From contig NZ_JOCQ01000009.1 of assembly GCF_000720725.1 (NCBI RefSeq), positions 1-64,000 of the forward strand: a DNA stretch of 64,000 nt, in the 5' to 3' direction. The notes under the pieces are model-generated. The model was not told the DNA's origin, did no database searches, and saw only the letters and a list, made by a program, of their open reading frames with translations. Origin of the DNA: Streptomyces rimosus subsp. rimosus (GTDB lineage: Bacteria > Actinomycetota > Actinomycetes > Streptomycetales > Streptomycetaceae). Made by a program: the position numbers and the translations under genes. Below are positions 47,714-57,486 of the stretch, piece after piece; position 1 is the first letter of the stretch, and each line of letters begins with the position of its first letter.

Positions 47714-50700
47714 ATGCCGGAGGAGTTCGGGGACGCGCTGCGGCGGCTGCGGCGGGAGCGGGAGGTCTCCCTCCGGTCTCTCGCCCAGCTGGTGCACTAC
47801 AGCAAGGGCTACCTCAGCAAGATCGAGAACGGTGAGAAGCCGCCGACCGCCGACGTGGCCCGCCGCTGCGACGCGGCCCTGGCCGCGCAGGGCACGCTCA
47901 GCCGGCTGCTGGCCGCCCGTACCCCCGGCGACCGCTGCCCGTATCCGGGACTGGCCGCCTACACCGCCGCGGACGCCCCGTGGTTCTTCGGCCGGGAGCG
48001 GGCCACCGCAGCCCTGGTCGGCCGCCTCGCCGAGCGCGTGGACAGCGCGGGGCCGCTGGTTCTGGCGGCCCCGTCCGGCGCCGGCAAGTCCTCGCTGCTG
48101 CGGGCCGGACTGCTGCCCGCCCTGCGCGCCGGGGCCCTGCCCGGCTCCCGGCACTGGCCGGTCCGCGTCCTGACGCCCGGCGCGCACCCGCTCACCGAAC
48201 TGGCCGCGGCGCTGGCCGGACCGGCGGCCCCGGGCACGGCCCCCGCCGTCACCGCCGAGGAGCTGTCCGGGGCTCCCGAGCAGTGCCCCGCCGCCGTACG
48301 CGCCGCGCTCGGCTCCCGTCCCCGCCTGGTCCTCGTCGTCGACCAGTTCGAGGAGGTCTTCACCGCCTGCGAGGACGCCCACGAGCGGCGGGCCTTCGTC
48401 ACGGCGCTGTGCGCTGCCGCCCGGGAGGCCCCGTGCGCCGTGGTCCTCGGCGTCCGCGCCGACTTCTACGGCCAGTGCCTGGACCACCCCGCGCTCGCCC
48501 CGGCCCTGTCCGCCGGGGTGTTCGCGCTGCGCCCGATGTCCGTACGGGAAGTCCGCGCGGCGATCACCCGGCCCGCCCGGGAGGCCGCGCTGGAGCTGGA
48601 GGCGGGCCTCGAAGAGCTGCTCCTGTCCGACCTGGGCATCCACGGGGACGACGAGCCGGTGGCCGGCGGCGCGCTGCCGCTGCTGGCGCACGCCCTGCTC
48701 GCCACCTGGCAGCAGCGCTCCGGCCGTACCCTCACCGTCGCCGGCTACCGGCTGACCGGCGGTCTGCACGGCGCCGTCGCCACCACCGCCGAGCGGGTGC
48801 ACGCCGGCCTGGACCCGGCGGAGCGGCGCACGGCGCGGCAGGTGCTGCTGCGGCTGGTCCAGGTCGGCGAGATCGCGGGCGAGACGCGCCGCCGGGTGCC
48901 GCACGACCGCCTGCTGGAGCATCTGCCGGACCCGGAGAAGACCGCCGCCGTGATCGACGTCTTCGTCCGCGCCCGGCTGCTGACCCTCGACGCGGACACC
49001 GTGGAGATCACCCACGAGGCGCTGCTGCGGGCCTGGCCGCGGCTGCGCGGCTGGATCCGCGCCGACCGGGCCGGGCTCGTCGTCCACCAGCGGCTCACGG
49101 AGGCGGCCGGGGCCTGGAAGCGGGAGGGGCGGGACACCGCGGCGCTGTACCGGGGCACGCGGCTGGCGGTGGCCCGCGAGTGGGCCGGGCAGCAGGGGGA
49201 GAACGCCGGACTCAGCCCGCTGGAGGAGGAGTTTCTGCACGCCTCGCAGGAGCGCGAGGCGGCCGCGGCCCGGGCCGGCCGCCGCCGGGTGCGGCGCCGC
49301 CGCAGGCTCGCGGGCACCCTCGCCGTGCTGCTCGTGCTCGCCGTGTGCGCGGGGGTGCTGGCGGTGCAGCAGTGGCGTACGGCGGAGGCCGGGCGCCGCG
49401 ACGCGTACGCCGGTGAACTGGCCGCCCGCTCAGGGCAGGTGGCCACCGGGCAGCCCGAGGCAGCCATGCTGCTCGCCGCCGAGGCATACCGGATGCGCCC
49501 CTCCCCCGCCTCCCGCAGCGCACTGCTGAGCACGCAGGCCCGGCCGTTCGCCGGGCGCCTGACGGGCATTCAGGGGCCGGTCAACGGCGCCGCGTTCAGC
49601 CCGGACGGCAGGCTCCTGGCGGGCGGCGGCTCGGACGGCACGGTCCGGCTCTGGGACCGGCGCACCCGCCGCCCGCCGGTCACCGCCCTCACCACCGGTG
49701 CGCCGCGGATCCGCGGTGTCGCCTTCAGCCCGGACGGCCGCCTCCTGGCCGCGGGCGCCGCGGACGGCTCCGTACGGGTCCGGGACACCGCCCGCCGTAC
49801 GCCCGCCGTCACCGTGCCCGGCGACGGTGACGGCGGCGAGGTGGCCTTCGCGCCCGCCGGCCGCGGCGGCGCGGCCCGCGGCGACGTGCTCGCTTCCACC
49901 GGCCCCGGCGGCAGCGTGACCCTGTGGGACGCGCCCCGCATGCGGCCGATGGCCCGCTTGCCGGGCCGCGGGGGCGCCGGGACCGGCAAGGTGGCGTTCA
50001 GCCCGGACGGCCGCCTGCTCGCCCGCGGGGACGCGGGCGGCCGGCTCCGGGTCTGGCGGCTGCCGCCGTCGCTGACCGCGTCGGCCCCCGGCAGCGCCCT
50101 GTCCGCCACCGGCCGTCCCGCCGCCCCCACCGTCCTCGCCGACCGTTCCGGGCACGGCGACGGCGTCGTGGCCGTGGCCTTCAGCCCGGACAGCGCGACG
50201 CTGGCCGTCGGCGGCACGGACCGTACGGTCACGCTCTACGACACCCGCCGGATGACCGTCCGCGCCCGGCTCACCGGCCACAACGACGACATCAACGCGC
50301 TGGCGTTCTGCCCCGACGGCGACACCCTCGCGTCCGCGTCCGGCGACGGCTCCGCGCGCCTGTGGGAGGTCGCCACCCGCCGTACCGTCGCCGCCTTCAC
50401 CGGGCACAGCGACTACGTCCTCGCCGTCGCCTTCTCCCCGGACGGCCACACGCTGGCCACCGGCAGCTTCGACCGGACCATCGCCCTGTGGAACCCGGCC
50501 GGCGCCGCGCTGACCGCCCGCCCGGTGTCCGGCCGCTCCGCCGTCGCCTTCGCCCCCGGCGGGCGGCGGCTGGTCGCCGCGGGCGTCGACGGCACGGTCC
50601 AGCGGTGGGACGTCCGCGCGCGTACGCAGCTGGGGCCGCCGCTGCGCGCCCACCACGGGCCGGTGCGGGACCTGGCCTACGCCCCGGACGGCAGGACGTT

Positions 50701-51481
50701 CGCCACCGCGGGCGCCGACGGGACCGCACGCCTGTGGGACGCGGCGAGCGGCGCCCGCAAACGGCTGCTGACGGGGCCGGGCGGTTCGGTGTTCGGGGTC
50801 GCCTTCGCCCCCGGCGGGCGGCTGCTGGCGGGGGCGAGCGAGGACGGCACGGTCCGGCTGTGGGACCTCACGCGGGGCCGGTCCACCGTCCTGACCGGCC
50901 ACGACGACTTCGTCAACGGTGTGGCGTTCAGCCCGGACGGGCGGCTGCTGGCGAGCGCGAGCGACGACCGTACGGTCCGGCTGTGGGATGTCGCCACGCA
51001 CCGTCGGGCCGGGGTGCTGCGCGGGCATACGGGCGCGGTGTGGGCAGTGGCGTTCAGCGCGGACGGGCGCACGCTCGCTTCGGCGGGCAACGACCGGACG
51101 GTGCGCCTGTGGGATGTGCGCCGGCAGCGGGGCACCGGTGTGCTGCGCGGCCACACCGGGTCGGTGCGGGGCATCGCCTTCGCCCCGCGCGGGCGGCAGT
51201 TGGCCACGGTCGGCTTCGACAGCACCGTACGGATCTGGGACACCGCCGCCCGTACGCAGACCGCCACCCTGACCGGGCACACCGATGTGCTGTGGTCGGT
51301 GGCCTACGCGCCGGACGGCAGGACGCTGGCGACCACCGGCGCGGACGGCTCGGTGCGGCTGTGGGACCTGGACGCGAACCGGGTGGCCGGGCGCATCTGC
51401 CCGCTGGTGGGCAGGACCGGGCCCGCGCGTTGGCAGGAGCTGCTGCCCAATGTGCCGTACGAGCCGATCTGCGACCCCTGA
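47714..51481 (+). CDS. XRE HTH - nSTAND1 NTPase - TM - 14-blade WD40 protein
   Basis: 1255 residues. Residues 1-65: XRE helix-turn-helix (LRRLREREVSLRSLAQLVHY, SKGYLSKIENGEKPP). Residues 75-520: nSTAND1 NTPase, PYPGLAAYTAADAPWFFGRE, Walker A LAAPSGAGKSSLLRAGLL (about 118-126), Walker B LVLVVDQFEEVFTA, VEITHEALLRAWPRLRGWIR. One membrane helix at about 532-553 (LAGTLAVLLVLAVCAGVLAV). Residues 615-1250: fourteen WD40 repeats (VAFSPDGRLLA ... GTVRLWD style), enough for two seven-blade propellers. Signal NTPases of this design are abundant in Streptomyces and are thought to sense a ligand with the propeller and oligomerise; relatives act in development or phage defence. The start ATG is preceded by GTGGGGGGC. 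Single gene. Confidence 0.9.
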   Translation: MPEEFGDALRRLRREREVSLRSLAQLVHYSKGYLSKIENGEKPPTADVARRCDAALAAQGTLSRLLAARTPGDRCPYPGLAAYTAADAPWFFGRERATAALVGRLAERVDSAGPLVLAAPSGAGKSSLLRAGLLPALRAGALPGSRHWPVRVLTPGAHPLTELAAALAGPAAPGTAPAVTAEELSGAPEQCPAAVRAALGSRPRLVLVVDQFEEVFTACEDAHERRAFVTALCAAAREAPCAVVLGVRADFYGQCLDHPALAPALSAGVFALRPMSVREVRAAITRPAREAALELEAGLEELLLSDLGIHGDDEPVAGGALPLLAHALLATWQQRSGRTLTVAGYRLTGGLHGAVATTAERVHAGLDPAERRTARQVLLRLVQVGEIAGETRRRVPHDRLLEHLPDPEKTAAVIDVFVRARLLTLDADTVEITHEALLRAWPRLRGWIRADRAGLVVHQRLTEAAGAWKREGRDTAALYRGTRLAVAREWAGQQGENAGLSPLEEEFLHASQEREAAAARAGRRRVRRRRRLAGTLAVLLVLAVCAGVLAVQQWRTAEAGRRDAYAGELAARSGQVATGQPEAAMLLAAEAYRMRPSPASRSALLSTQARPFAGRLTGIQGPVNGAAFSPDGRLLAGGGSDGTVRLWDRRTRRPPVTALTTGAPRIRGVAFSPDGRLLAAGAADGSVRVRDTARRTPAVTVPGDGDGGEVAFAPAGRGGAARGDVLASTGPGGSVTLWDAPRMRPMARLPGRGGAGTGKVAFSPDGRLLARGDAGGRLRVWRLPPSLTASAPGSALSATGRPAAPTVLADRSGHGDGVVAVAFSPDSATLAVGGTDRTVTLYDTRRMTVRARLTGHNDDINALAFCPDGDTLASASGDGSARLWEVATRRTVAAFTGHSDYVLAVAFSPDGHTLATGSFDRTIALWNPAGAALTARPVSGRSAVAFAPGGRRLVAAGVDGTVQRWDVRARTQLGPPLRAHHGPVRDLAYAPDGRTFATAGADGTARLWDAASGARKRLLTGPGGSVFGVAFAPGGRLLAGASEDGTVRLWDLTRGRSTVLTGHDDFVNGVAFSPDGRLLASASDDRTVRLWDVATHRRAGVLRGHTGAVWAVAFSADGRTLASAGNDRTVRLWDVRRQRGTGVLRGHTGSVRGIAFAPRGRQLATVGFDSTVRIWDTAARTQTATLTGHTDVLWSVAYAPDGRTLATTGADGSVRLWDLDANRVAGRICPLVGRTGPARWQELLPNVPYEPICDP

Positions 51482-51598
51482 GAACCTGGATGCACACCGG
51501 CCGGAGTTCGGTACCCGGGCTCTGCCGCCACGGCGGTCCCGGACGCCCGGAAAATAAGGTGTGGCGTTCCGCGCACCTGTCAGGTGACACTCTCCGGC

Positions 51599-52117
51599 AT
51601 GACATGGACCGCACCAAAAGTTGACCGCCGCACCGAGCCGTACGTGGCGGATGAACGCACGATGCTGCAGGGCTGGCTGGACCGGCACCGCGACACCCTG
51701 CTGAGCAAGTGCGCCGGCCTCACGCCGGAACAGCTCGTCCGGCCGAGCGCCGAACCGTCGAACCTCACGCTGCTCGGCCTCGTCCGGCACATGGCCGAGG
51801 TGGAGCGCAGCTGGTTCCGCTTCCGGGTCGCGGGCCAGAAGGTCGGCCCCCTGTACTACACCGACGAGCGGCCGGACACGGATTTCGAGGTGCTCGACAC
51901 CGCCGGGGCCGAGGCCGATTTCGCCACCCTGCGCGCCGAGATCGACGCCGCCGACCAGGCCGTGGCCCACCGCAGCCTGGACGACACCTTCACCACGACG
52001 GACGGCCGGACGATCAGCCTCCGGTGGGTGTACGTCCACATGATCGAGGAGTACGCGCGGCACAACGGGCACGCGGACCTGCTGCGCGAGCGGATCGACG
52101 GCGCGACGGGCGAGTAG
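51599..52117 (+). CDS. DinB-family (DUF664) protein
   Basis: 172 residues. Four-helix DinB fold: VADERTMLQGWLDRHRDTLL, NLTLLGLVRHMAEVERSWFR (first metal His), WVYVHMIEEYARHNGHADLL (second and third His). These proteins bind zinc or nickel; many actinobacterial members are mycothiol- or bacillithiol-dependent transferases. ATG at 51599 (MTWTAPKV) preferred to GTG five codons upstream. Monocistronic; convergent with the SpoIIE phosphatase gene. Confidence 0.87.
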   Translation: MTWTAPKVDRRTEPYVADERTMLQGWLDRHRDTLLSKCAGLTPEQLVRPSAEPSNLTLLGLVRHMAEVERSWFRFRVAGQKVGPLYYTDERPDTDFEVLDTAGAEADFATLRAEIDAADQAVAHRSLDDTFTTTDGRTISLRWVYVHMIEEYARHNGHADLLRERIDGATGE

Positions 52118-52144
52118 CGGCCGGACCCGGACGGGCGGGCCCGC

Positions 52145-53146
52145 TCACCCGGGGACGCGCTCGACGGCGAGCAGCGCCGCGTCGTCCCGCAGTTCCCCGC
52201 CCGTGTGCCGGACCAGGTCCGCGCGGAGCCCGTCGGCCAGGTCGTCCAGCGGCGCGGCGGCCCGCTCCGCGACCCGCTCGGCGAAGGGAAGGAAGCGCCC
52301 CGCCGCATCGCGCGCCTCGGTGAACCCGTCGGTGTACAGCACCAGCCGCTCCCCCGCCCGGAACGGCAGCGTATGGACCGCGTGCCCGGCGCCCACCAGG
52401 TCGGCCATGCCGATCGGGGCACCGGGCCGCTCCGGCGGGCAGACCCGTACCCGCCCGTCCCGGACCAGCAGGGGTTCCGGGTGCCCGCAGTGGACCACCC
52501 GGGCCACCGGCCCGGACGGGATCTCCACCAGCAGGGCGGTGGCGAACCGTTCGGGTGTCTCCGCGCCCGGCAGCCGCGCAATGTGCCGCCGCGCGTCGCC
52601 CTCCAGCCGCCGGGCCACCTCACTCAGCGTCTCTTCCTCGTACGCCGCTTCGCGGAACGCGCGCAGCAGCACCGCCGACGCCTCCACCGCGAGCATCCCC
52701 TTGGCGCGTACGTCGCCGATGAGCAGCCGGGTGCCGTACGGGCTGCGCACCGCGTCGTAGAGATCGCCGCCGCTGCGGGGCGCGGTCCGGGCCGGGAGGT
52801 AGGTGCCGCGCAGGCGCAGGTCCCCGATCCGGCCGGGGAGCGGCCGCAGCAGGACCCGCTGCGCGGTCGCGGCCGAGGTGTCCGCCCGGTTCAGCGCGCG
52901 CCGTCGCCGCTGCCGTACCGCCTCGCCGACGACGGCCACCGGCGCGACGGCCAGTGCCGTACACACTGCCGCTTCGGACACCGGCCCGGTGGTGAGCCGA
53001 TTCGGCGAGCCGATCGACACGGCCACGATGGCCAGGACGAACAGGGCGAAGGCCAGGACGAACAGCGCGCGCGGCAGCAGGAGCGCGCACCGGGTGCGGG
53101 TGTGTCCGGCAGGATGCTCAGCGGTGCCGGGCATCAGCTTGCGCAT
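52145..53146 (-). CDS. Membrane SpoIIE/PP2C-type serine phosphatase
   Basis: 333 residues. Two membrane helices (about 26-46, LLPRALFVLAFALFVLAIVA; 55-78) then a SpoIIE phosphatase domain (115-330): YLPARTAPRSGGDLYDAVRS (first Asp), LLIGDVRAKGMLAVEASAVL, PERFATALLVEI, VVHCGHPEPLLVRDG, LVLYTDGFTEARDAAGRFLP (metal Asp), LRDDAALLAVERV. It lacks GAF or PAS sensors. The family dephosphorylates STAS antagonists and so activates sigma factors; the sigma gene at 54923 and the STAS gene at 2352 are possible circuit members. GGGAAGAG precedes the ATG. Its first 29 bases overlap the end of the FUSC gene. Confidence 0.88.
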   Translation of the reverse strand: MRKLMPGTAEHPAGHTRTRCALLLPRALFVLAFALFVLAIVAVSIGSPNRLTTGPVSEAAVCTALAVAPVAVVGEAVRQRRRRALNRADTSAATAQRVLLRPLPGRIGDLRLRGTYLPARTAPRSGGDLYDAVRSPYGTRLLIGDVRAKGMLAVEASAVLLRAFREAAYEEETLSEVARRLEGDARRHIARLPGAETPERFATALLVEIPSGPVARVVHCGHPEPLLVRDGRVRVCPPERPGAPIGMADLVGAGHAVHTLPFRAGERLVLYTDGFTEARDAAGRFLPFAERVAERAAAPLDDLADGLRADLVRHTGGELRDDAALLAVERVPG

Positions 53147-54335
53147 GGGTCTCTTCCCTGGTTTCCCCGGCAACGACGGTGAGTTCGGCGGTGGCGGTAC
53201 GGCTCCGGGGCGCACGCGCCGTACGGTGGCGCCCGCCCGCCACGTGCTGGAGCGACCGGTCGAGGAGCATCAGAAGGCGGCACTCGGCCAGCCGTGCGTC
53301 CAGGCTGTCGTGCCGGTCGCCGCAGCGTTCGGCGAGTTCCCGCCAGACGCGGCGGGTGGCGGGCAGGACGGGGTGCGGGCTGCCGCCCCGGCAGCCGCGG
53401 ACGCACAGGGCCAGACAGGTCAGCAGCCGCCCGTACCCGGCCCGGAACTCCTGGTCCCAGGCGTCGGTCCGCGCTGTGCCGTACGGATCAGGCGCCACGG
53501 CGGCCGGGCGTTGCGCCGCAAGGTCGTCGAGCGCCGCGACGACCGCCTCCGCGTCGTGCGCGACGCGCTCCAGGCTCTCCAGGACCCGCTGGTCCAGGTG
53601 CCAGACGGTGTGCCGGTTCGGCGCGCGCACGTTCCAGCGCAGGCTCTCGTGCGCCTGGCCGAGGGCGCTGCGGGCCTGGGCGGTGAGCTCCGCCAGGCGA
53701 TCGCGCCAGTCGGGGTCGAGCACATCGTCCGGGTGCCGGGCCTTGCGTACCGCGTCGGCCACCCCGTCCAGCACCCCCGCCAGTTCGGCGCGCAGCCGGT
53801 CCAGGGCGGTCTCGGCGGCGCGCAGCCGCAGCGGCGGGGGCAGCAGGGCGTTGAAGAGGACCGCGACGGAGATGCCCACCCCGATCTGCAGCAGGTGCGG
53901 CCCGATCTCCCGCGCGTGGCTCGGTCCGAGCAGGAGGACGAACACCGCGGTGATCGGTACGTGCAGGCCGTGCGCGCCCAGCCGTTCGTGCCCGGCGGCC
54001 AGCAGGGACAGCAGGAGTACGGCGCTCATGCTCAGCCAGGTCGGCCCGACGAGGACCGCGGCGGGCAGCGCGATCAGCGCGCCGAGGGAGCACCCGGCCG
54101 CGTACTGGAGGCCCGCCGTGCAGGACCGGAACACCGTCGGGTGGACGACGAGCAGCGCGGCGACGACCGCCGGGGCGGGCCGCGGCGTCCCCCACACGCT
54201 GGAGCACAGCTGCCAGGCCAGGGCGGCCGCGACGCTCGCGCGGACCGCGACCAGCCACCGTACGGCCCAGGGCCCGTCCCGCAGGCGCGCCGGGCGCACG
54301 GCACCCGCCCAGCGCGCCGTCCTCTTCTCCCGCAC
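53118..54335 (-). CDS. FUSC-family integral membrane protein
   Basis: 405 residues. N-terminal block of about six membrane helices (30-160): AVRWLVAVRASVAAALAWQL, PAVVAALLVVHPTVFRSCTA, LVGPTWLSMSAVLLLSLLAA, VPITAVFVLLLGPSHAREIG. The cytoplasmic half is helical (AETALDRLRAELAGVLDGVA and following). FUSC proteins include aromatic-acid efflux subunits (AaeB) and fusaric-acid resistance proteins; substrate here unknown. GTG at 54335 is chosen because AAGGGGAG lies 5 bases upstream; ATG at 54359 would add eight residues. It overlaps the SpoIIE phosphatase downstream by 29 bases, so they are co-translated. Confidence 0.82.
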   Translation of the reverse strand: MREKRTARWAGAVRPARLRDGPWAVRWLVAVRASVAAALAWQLCSSVWGTPRPAPAVVAALLVVHPTVFRSCTAGLQYAAGCSLGALIALPAAVLVGPTWLSMSAVLLLSLLAAGHERLGAHGLHVPITAVFVLLLGPSHAREIGPHLLQIGVGISVAVLFNALLPPPLRLRAAETALDRLRAELAGVLDGVADAVRKARHPDDVLDPDWRDRLAELTAQARSALGQAHESLRWNVRAPNRHTVWHLDQRVLESLERVAHDAEAVVAALDDLAAQRPAAVAPDPYGTARTDAWDQEFRAGYGRLLTCLALCVRGCRGGSPHPVLPATRRVWRELAERCGDRHDSLDARLAECRLLMLLDRSLQHVAGGRHRTARAPRSRTATAELTVVAGETREETHAQADARHR

Positions 54336-54624
54336 ATGCTCCCCTTCCGTCCGCCGCATCGGCCTTTCCGGCCTTCGATGACGGCCTCCGAGACCATGGT
54401 GTGTCCGTCACGTACACGGGTTATGCGGCTCTCGGCGACAAATTATGGGCGCGGCGGGAAAAGGTGCCGTTCGCCTTCCCCGTACCGACGGAAGTCCCAC
54501 GGACAAGGGGCCCGAAGTCCCGCCGCTCCCTCCCCTCGCGGGGCACCGGAAAAGCAGCAGGCGGATGGATCTGCATTTACCGGCGACGATCACCCCGTTC
54601 TCCCCGCACAGAAAAGGGAACCCC

Positions 54625-54831
54625 ATGCGACTGATCAATTACCAGGTGCTGCGCGACCTCGTCCACGAACACCAGCACCTCACCCGGGGCGGCGCCCCGG
54701 CAGCCGCCCGCCTCGACGACATCTCCTACACCCTCGGCGTCTACACCGGCCACCGCGACCCGGCCACCGCTCTCCGCGAGGCCCGCCGCCTCCTGCGCGC
54801 GCATGACGCGGAATACCGGCGGGCGGCCTGA
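54625..54831 (+). CDS. DUF5133-like small protein
   Basis: 68 residues: MRLINYQVLRDLVHEHQHLT, then ARLDDISYTLGVYTGHRDPA and TALREARRLLRAHDAEYRR. The RLDD-x-SYTL-x-V-x-TG-x-RD pattern is what I recall of DUF5133, a Streptomyces family of unknown function. Soluble and helical. GAAAAGGGA precedes the ATG. Isolated gene, 289 bases after the divergent FUSC start, ended by a large palindrome. Confidence 0.7.
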   Translation: MRLINYQVLRDLVHEHQHLTRGGAPAAARLDDISYTLGVYTGHRDPATALREARRLLRAHDAEYRRAA

Positions 54832-54864
54832 GCACGGGTCCTGGGCGCACCTGGGCACAGGAAA

Positions 54865-54898
54865 GGCCCGCCTCCTGCCATATGGCAGGAGGCGGGCC
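54865..54898. terminator. 34-bp perfect palindrome, bidirectional terminator
   Basis: A perfect palindrome centred on CATATG (54879-54884), arms reading GGCCCGCCTCCTGCC outward in, lies midway between the convergent DUF5133 gene (stop 54831) and the sigma-factor gene (stop at 54923). Confidence 0.8.
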
Positions 54899-54922
54899 CA
54901 TCGTCGGTTTCGTCGGCGTTCC

Positions 54923-55780
54923 TCAATTCACCTCCAGCATCCCCTCCCGCAGGCTCGCGAGAATGCGGGTCAGCAGCCGCGACACCTGCATCTGGGAGAT
55001 GCCGAGGGATTCACCGATCTGTGTCTGTGTCATCTCCGCACCGAACCGCATGTGCAGAATCCGCCGGTCCCGCTCTTCCAGGCCGTCCAGCAGCGGTTTG
55101 AGCGCCTGGATGTTCTCGGCCTTTTCCAGGGCGGGGTCCTCGCCGCCCAGGCGCGCGGCCAGGGTTCCGCCCGCGGAATGCGCGTCGCCCTCCTCCGGCG
55201 GCGCGTCGAGGGAATCGGCGGAGTACCCGTTTCCGGCGTACAGGCCCTCGATGACCTCTTCCTGGTCCATTTCCAGGTACCGGGCCAGTTCCGAGGTGGT
55301 GGGCGCGCGGTTCAGTTCATGGGCGAGTTTCTCGCGGGCCCTGGCCAGGTCGATACGGAGTTCCTGGAGGCGGCGCGGTACGTGGACCGCCCAGCTGGTG
55401 TCCCGGAAGAACCGCTTGATCTCGCCGACGATGTACGGGACGGCGAAGGCGCTGAACGGGGTGCCGCGCGCGAGGTCGTACCGGTCGATCGCCTTGATCA
55501 GCCCGATCGTGCCGACCTGGACCATGTCCTCGGTCTCCTCGGCCCGGCTGCGGAACCGGCGGACCGCGTAGTGCACCAGGGACAGATTCATCTCGATCAG
55601 GCAGTCGCGCGCGTACCCGTGGGCGGCGTCGCCCTCCGGCAGCCCGGCCAGCCGCTCGAAGAAAAGCTGGGACACCTCGCGGGCGTCCTCCGGGGTGACC
55701 GCGCCGGCGTCCTCCAGCAGGGGCAGCCCGGCCGGTCCGGTCGCGGATCTCTCCCGTACGGACGTGAGTGCGGTGTTCAC
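54923..55780 (-). CDS. SigB/SigF-family RNA polymerase sigma factor
   Basis: 285 residues with regions 2-4: region 2 MNLSLVHYAVRRFRSRAEET, EDMVQVGTIGLIKAIDRYDL, FSAFAVPYIVGEIKRFFRDT; region 3 VPRRLQELRIDLARAREKLA; region 4 LEERDRRILHMRFGAEMTQT, QIGESLGISQMQVSRLLTRI. This is the stress/sporulation group controlled by partner switching. The GTG start overlaps the TGA of the preceding HATPase gene by 4 bases (GTGA), which is the classic anti-sigma/sigma operon order. Targets unknown. Confidence 0.92.
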   Translation of the reverse strand: MNTALTSVRERSATGPAGLPLLEDAGAVTPEDAREVSQLFFERLAGLPEGDAAHGYARDCLIEMNLSLVHYAVRRFRSRAEETEDMVQVGTIGLIKAIDRYDLARGTPFSAFAVPYIVGEIKRFFRDTSWAVHVPRRLQELRIDLARAREKLAHELNRAPTTSELARYLEMDQEEVIEGLYAGNGYSADSLDAPPEEGDAHSAGGTLAARLGGEDPALEKAENIQALKPLLDGLEERDRRILHMRFGAEMTQTQIGESLGISQMQVSRLLTRILASLREGMLEVN

Positions 55781-56220
55781 GCGGCCACCTTCCCCTCGGC
55801 GGCGTCCGAGCGCGGGTGGCGCACGCGGAACCACACCCACTTCCCGGAACGTGTCCGGTCGAAGCCCCAGCCGTCCGCGAGCGCCCCCAGGACCTCCAGG
55901 CCCCGGCCGTCCTCGGACAGCGGCCCGTCCCCGTCGCCCGCGGCCATCGGGACCGTTCGGGCGGTGTCCTTGACCGCCGCGAAGAGGCTGCCGTCCGCCT
56001 CCCCGATCAGCATCAGCGGGATGTCGGGGGCGGCGGAGTGCTGGACGGCGTTGGCCACCACCTCGGACAGGCAGGTCTCGCCGTCGCCGAGCGCGTAGCG
56101 GTCGGGGTCCACGACGGCGCAGACCGATTCGCGGGCCAGGCGGGGCGCCTGGAGGTTCGTCGGCAGGCGCATGCGCAGGGCGCGTACGCAGGAGTCGGCC
56201 GGGGCTTCGGGCAGGGACAT
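55777..56220 (-). CDS. Anti-sigma-type HATPase protein, paired with the sigma factor
   Basis: 147 residues. GHKL fold: YALGDGETCLSEVVANAVQH (N-box), LFAAVKDTARTVPMAAG in place of the G1 motif, SEDGRGLEVLGALADGWGFD (G2), KWVWFRVR. The catalytic DxGxG is degenerate, so ATP-dependent kinase activity is less certain than for the protein at 3242; binding to the sigma factor is still plausible. ATG at 56220 with GGAAGG upstream. Its end overlaps the sigma gene start, so the two proteins are made together. Confidence 0.85.
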   Translation of the reverse strand: MSLPEAPADSCVRALRMRLPTNLQAPRLARESVCAVVDPDRYALGDGETCLSEVVANAVQHSAAPDIPLMLIGEADGSLFAAVKDTARTVPMAAGDGDGPLSEDGRGLEVLGALADGWGFDRTRSGKWVWFRVRHPRSDAAEGKVAA

Positions 56221-56385
56221 CGTGCGGGCCTTCCTTCGGGTTCCGCGGGCTCCGCTCCGGATTCCGCGGTTGGTGTCCGGCACCCTCGGTGTGCCCGCCG
56301 GGGCACGCGAAACCCGGGGCTTGTGTCCCCGCGTGCGGGACCTAGGACCCGGCCGCGGGCCCGCCCGTCGTCACCCCGGAACGCG

Positions 56386-56422
56386 CCTGGGGCCCGTACG
56401 CGGTGTGCGTACGGGCCCCAGG
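56386..56422 (-). terminator. 16-bp stem hairpin, terminator of etfBA
   Basis: A perfect 16-bp stem (CCTGGGGCCCGTACGC 56386-56401 with 56407-56422) and 5-base loop lie 45 bases past the etfA stop, separating it from the anti-sigma gene on the same strand. Confidence 0.75.
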
Positions 56423-56466
56423 TTTCACGGGTGCGGCACGGCCCCACCGTGCCGCACCCGGCGGGG

Positions 56467-57429
<963 letters not shown>

Positions 57430-57486
57430 GGGATTGCTCTCCTGCGGGAAGAATGAGGGCGGTGGGAAAGGCGGGCTTGCCGGGGC

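Noticed and set aside
49430..52072. A long leftward open frame opposite the WD40 region
   Set aside because: Shadow of the repeated WD40 codons, rich in Arg, Pro and Gly with no family pattern.
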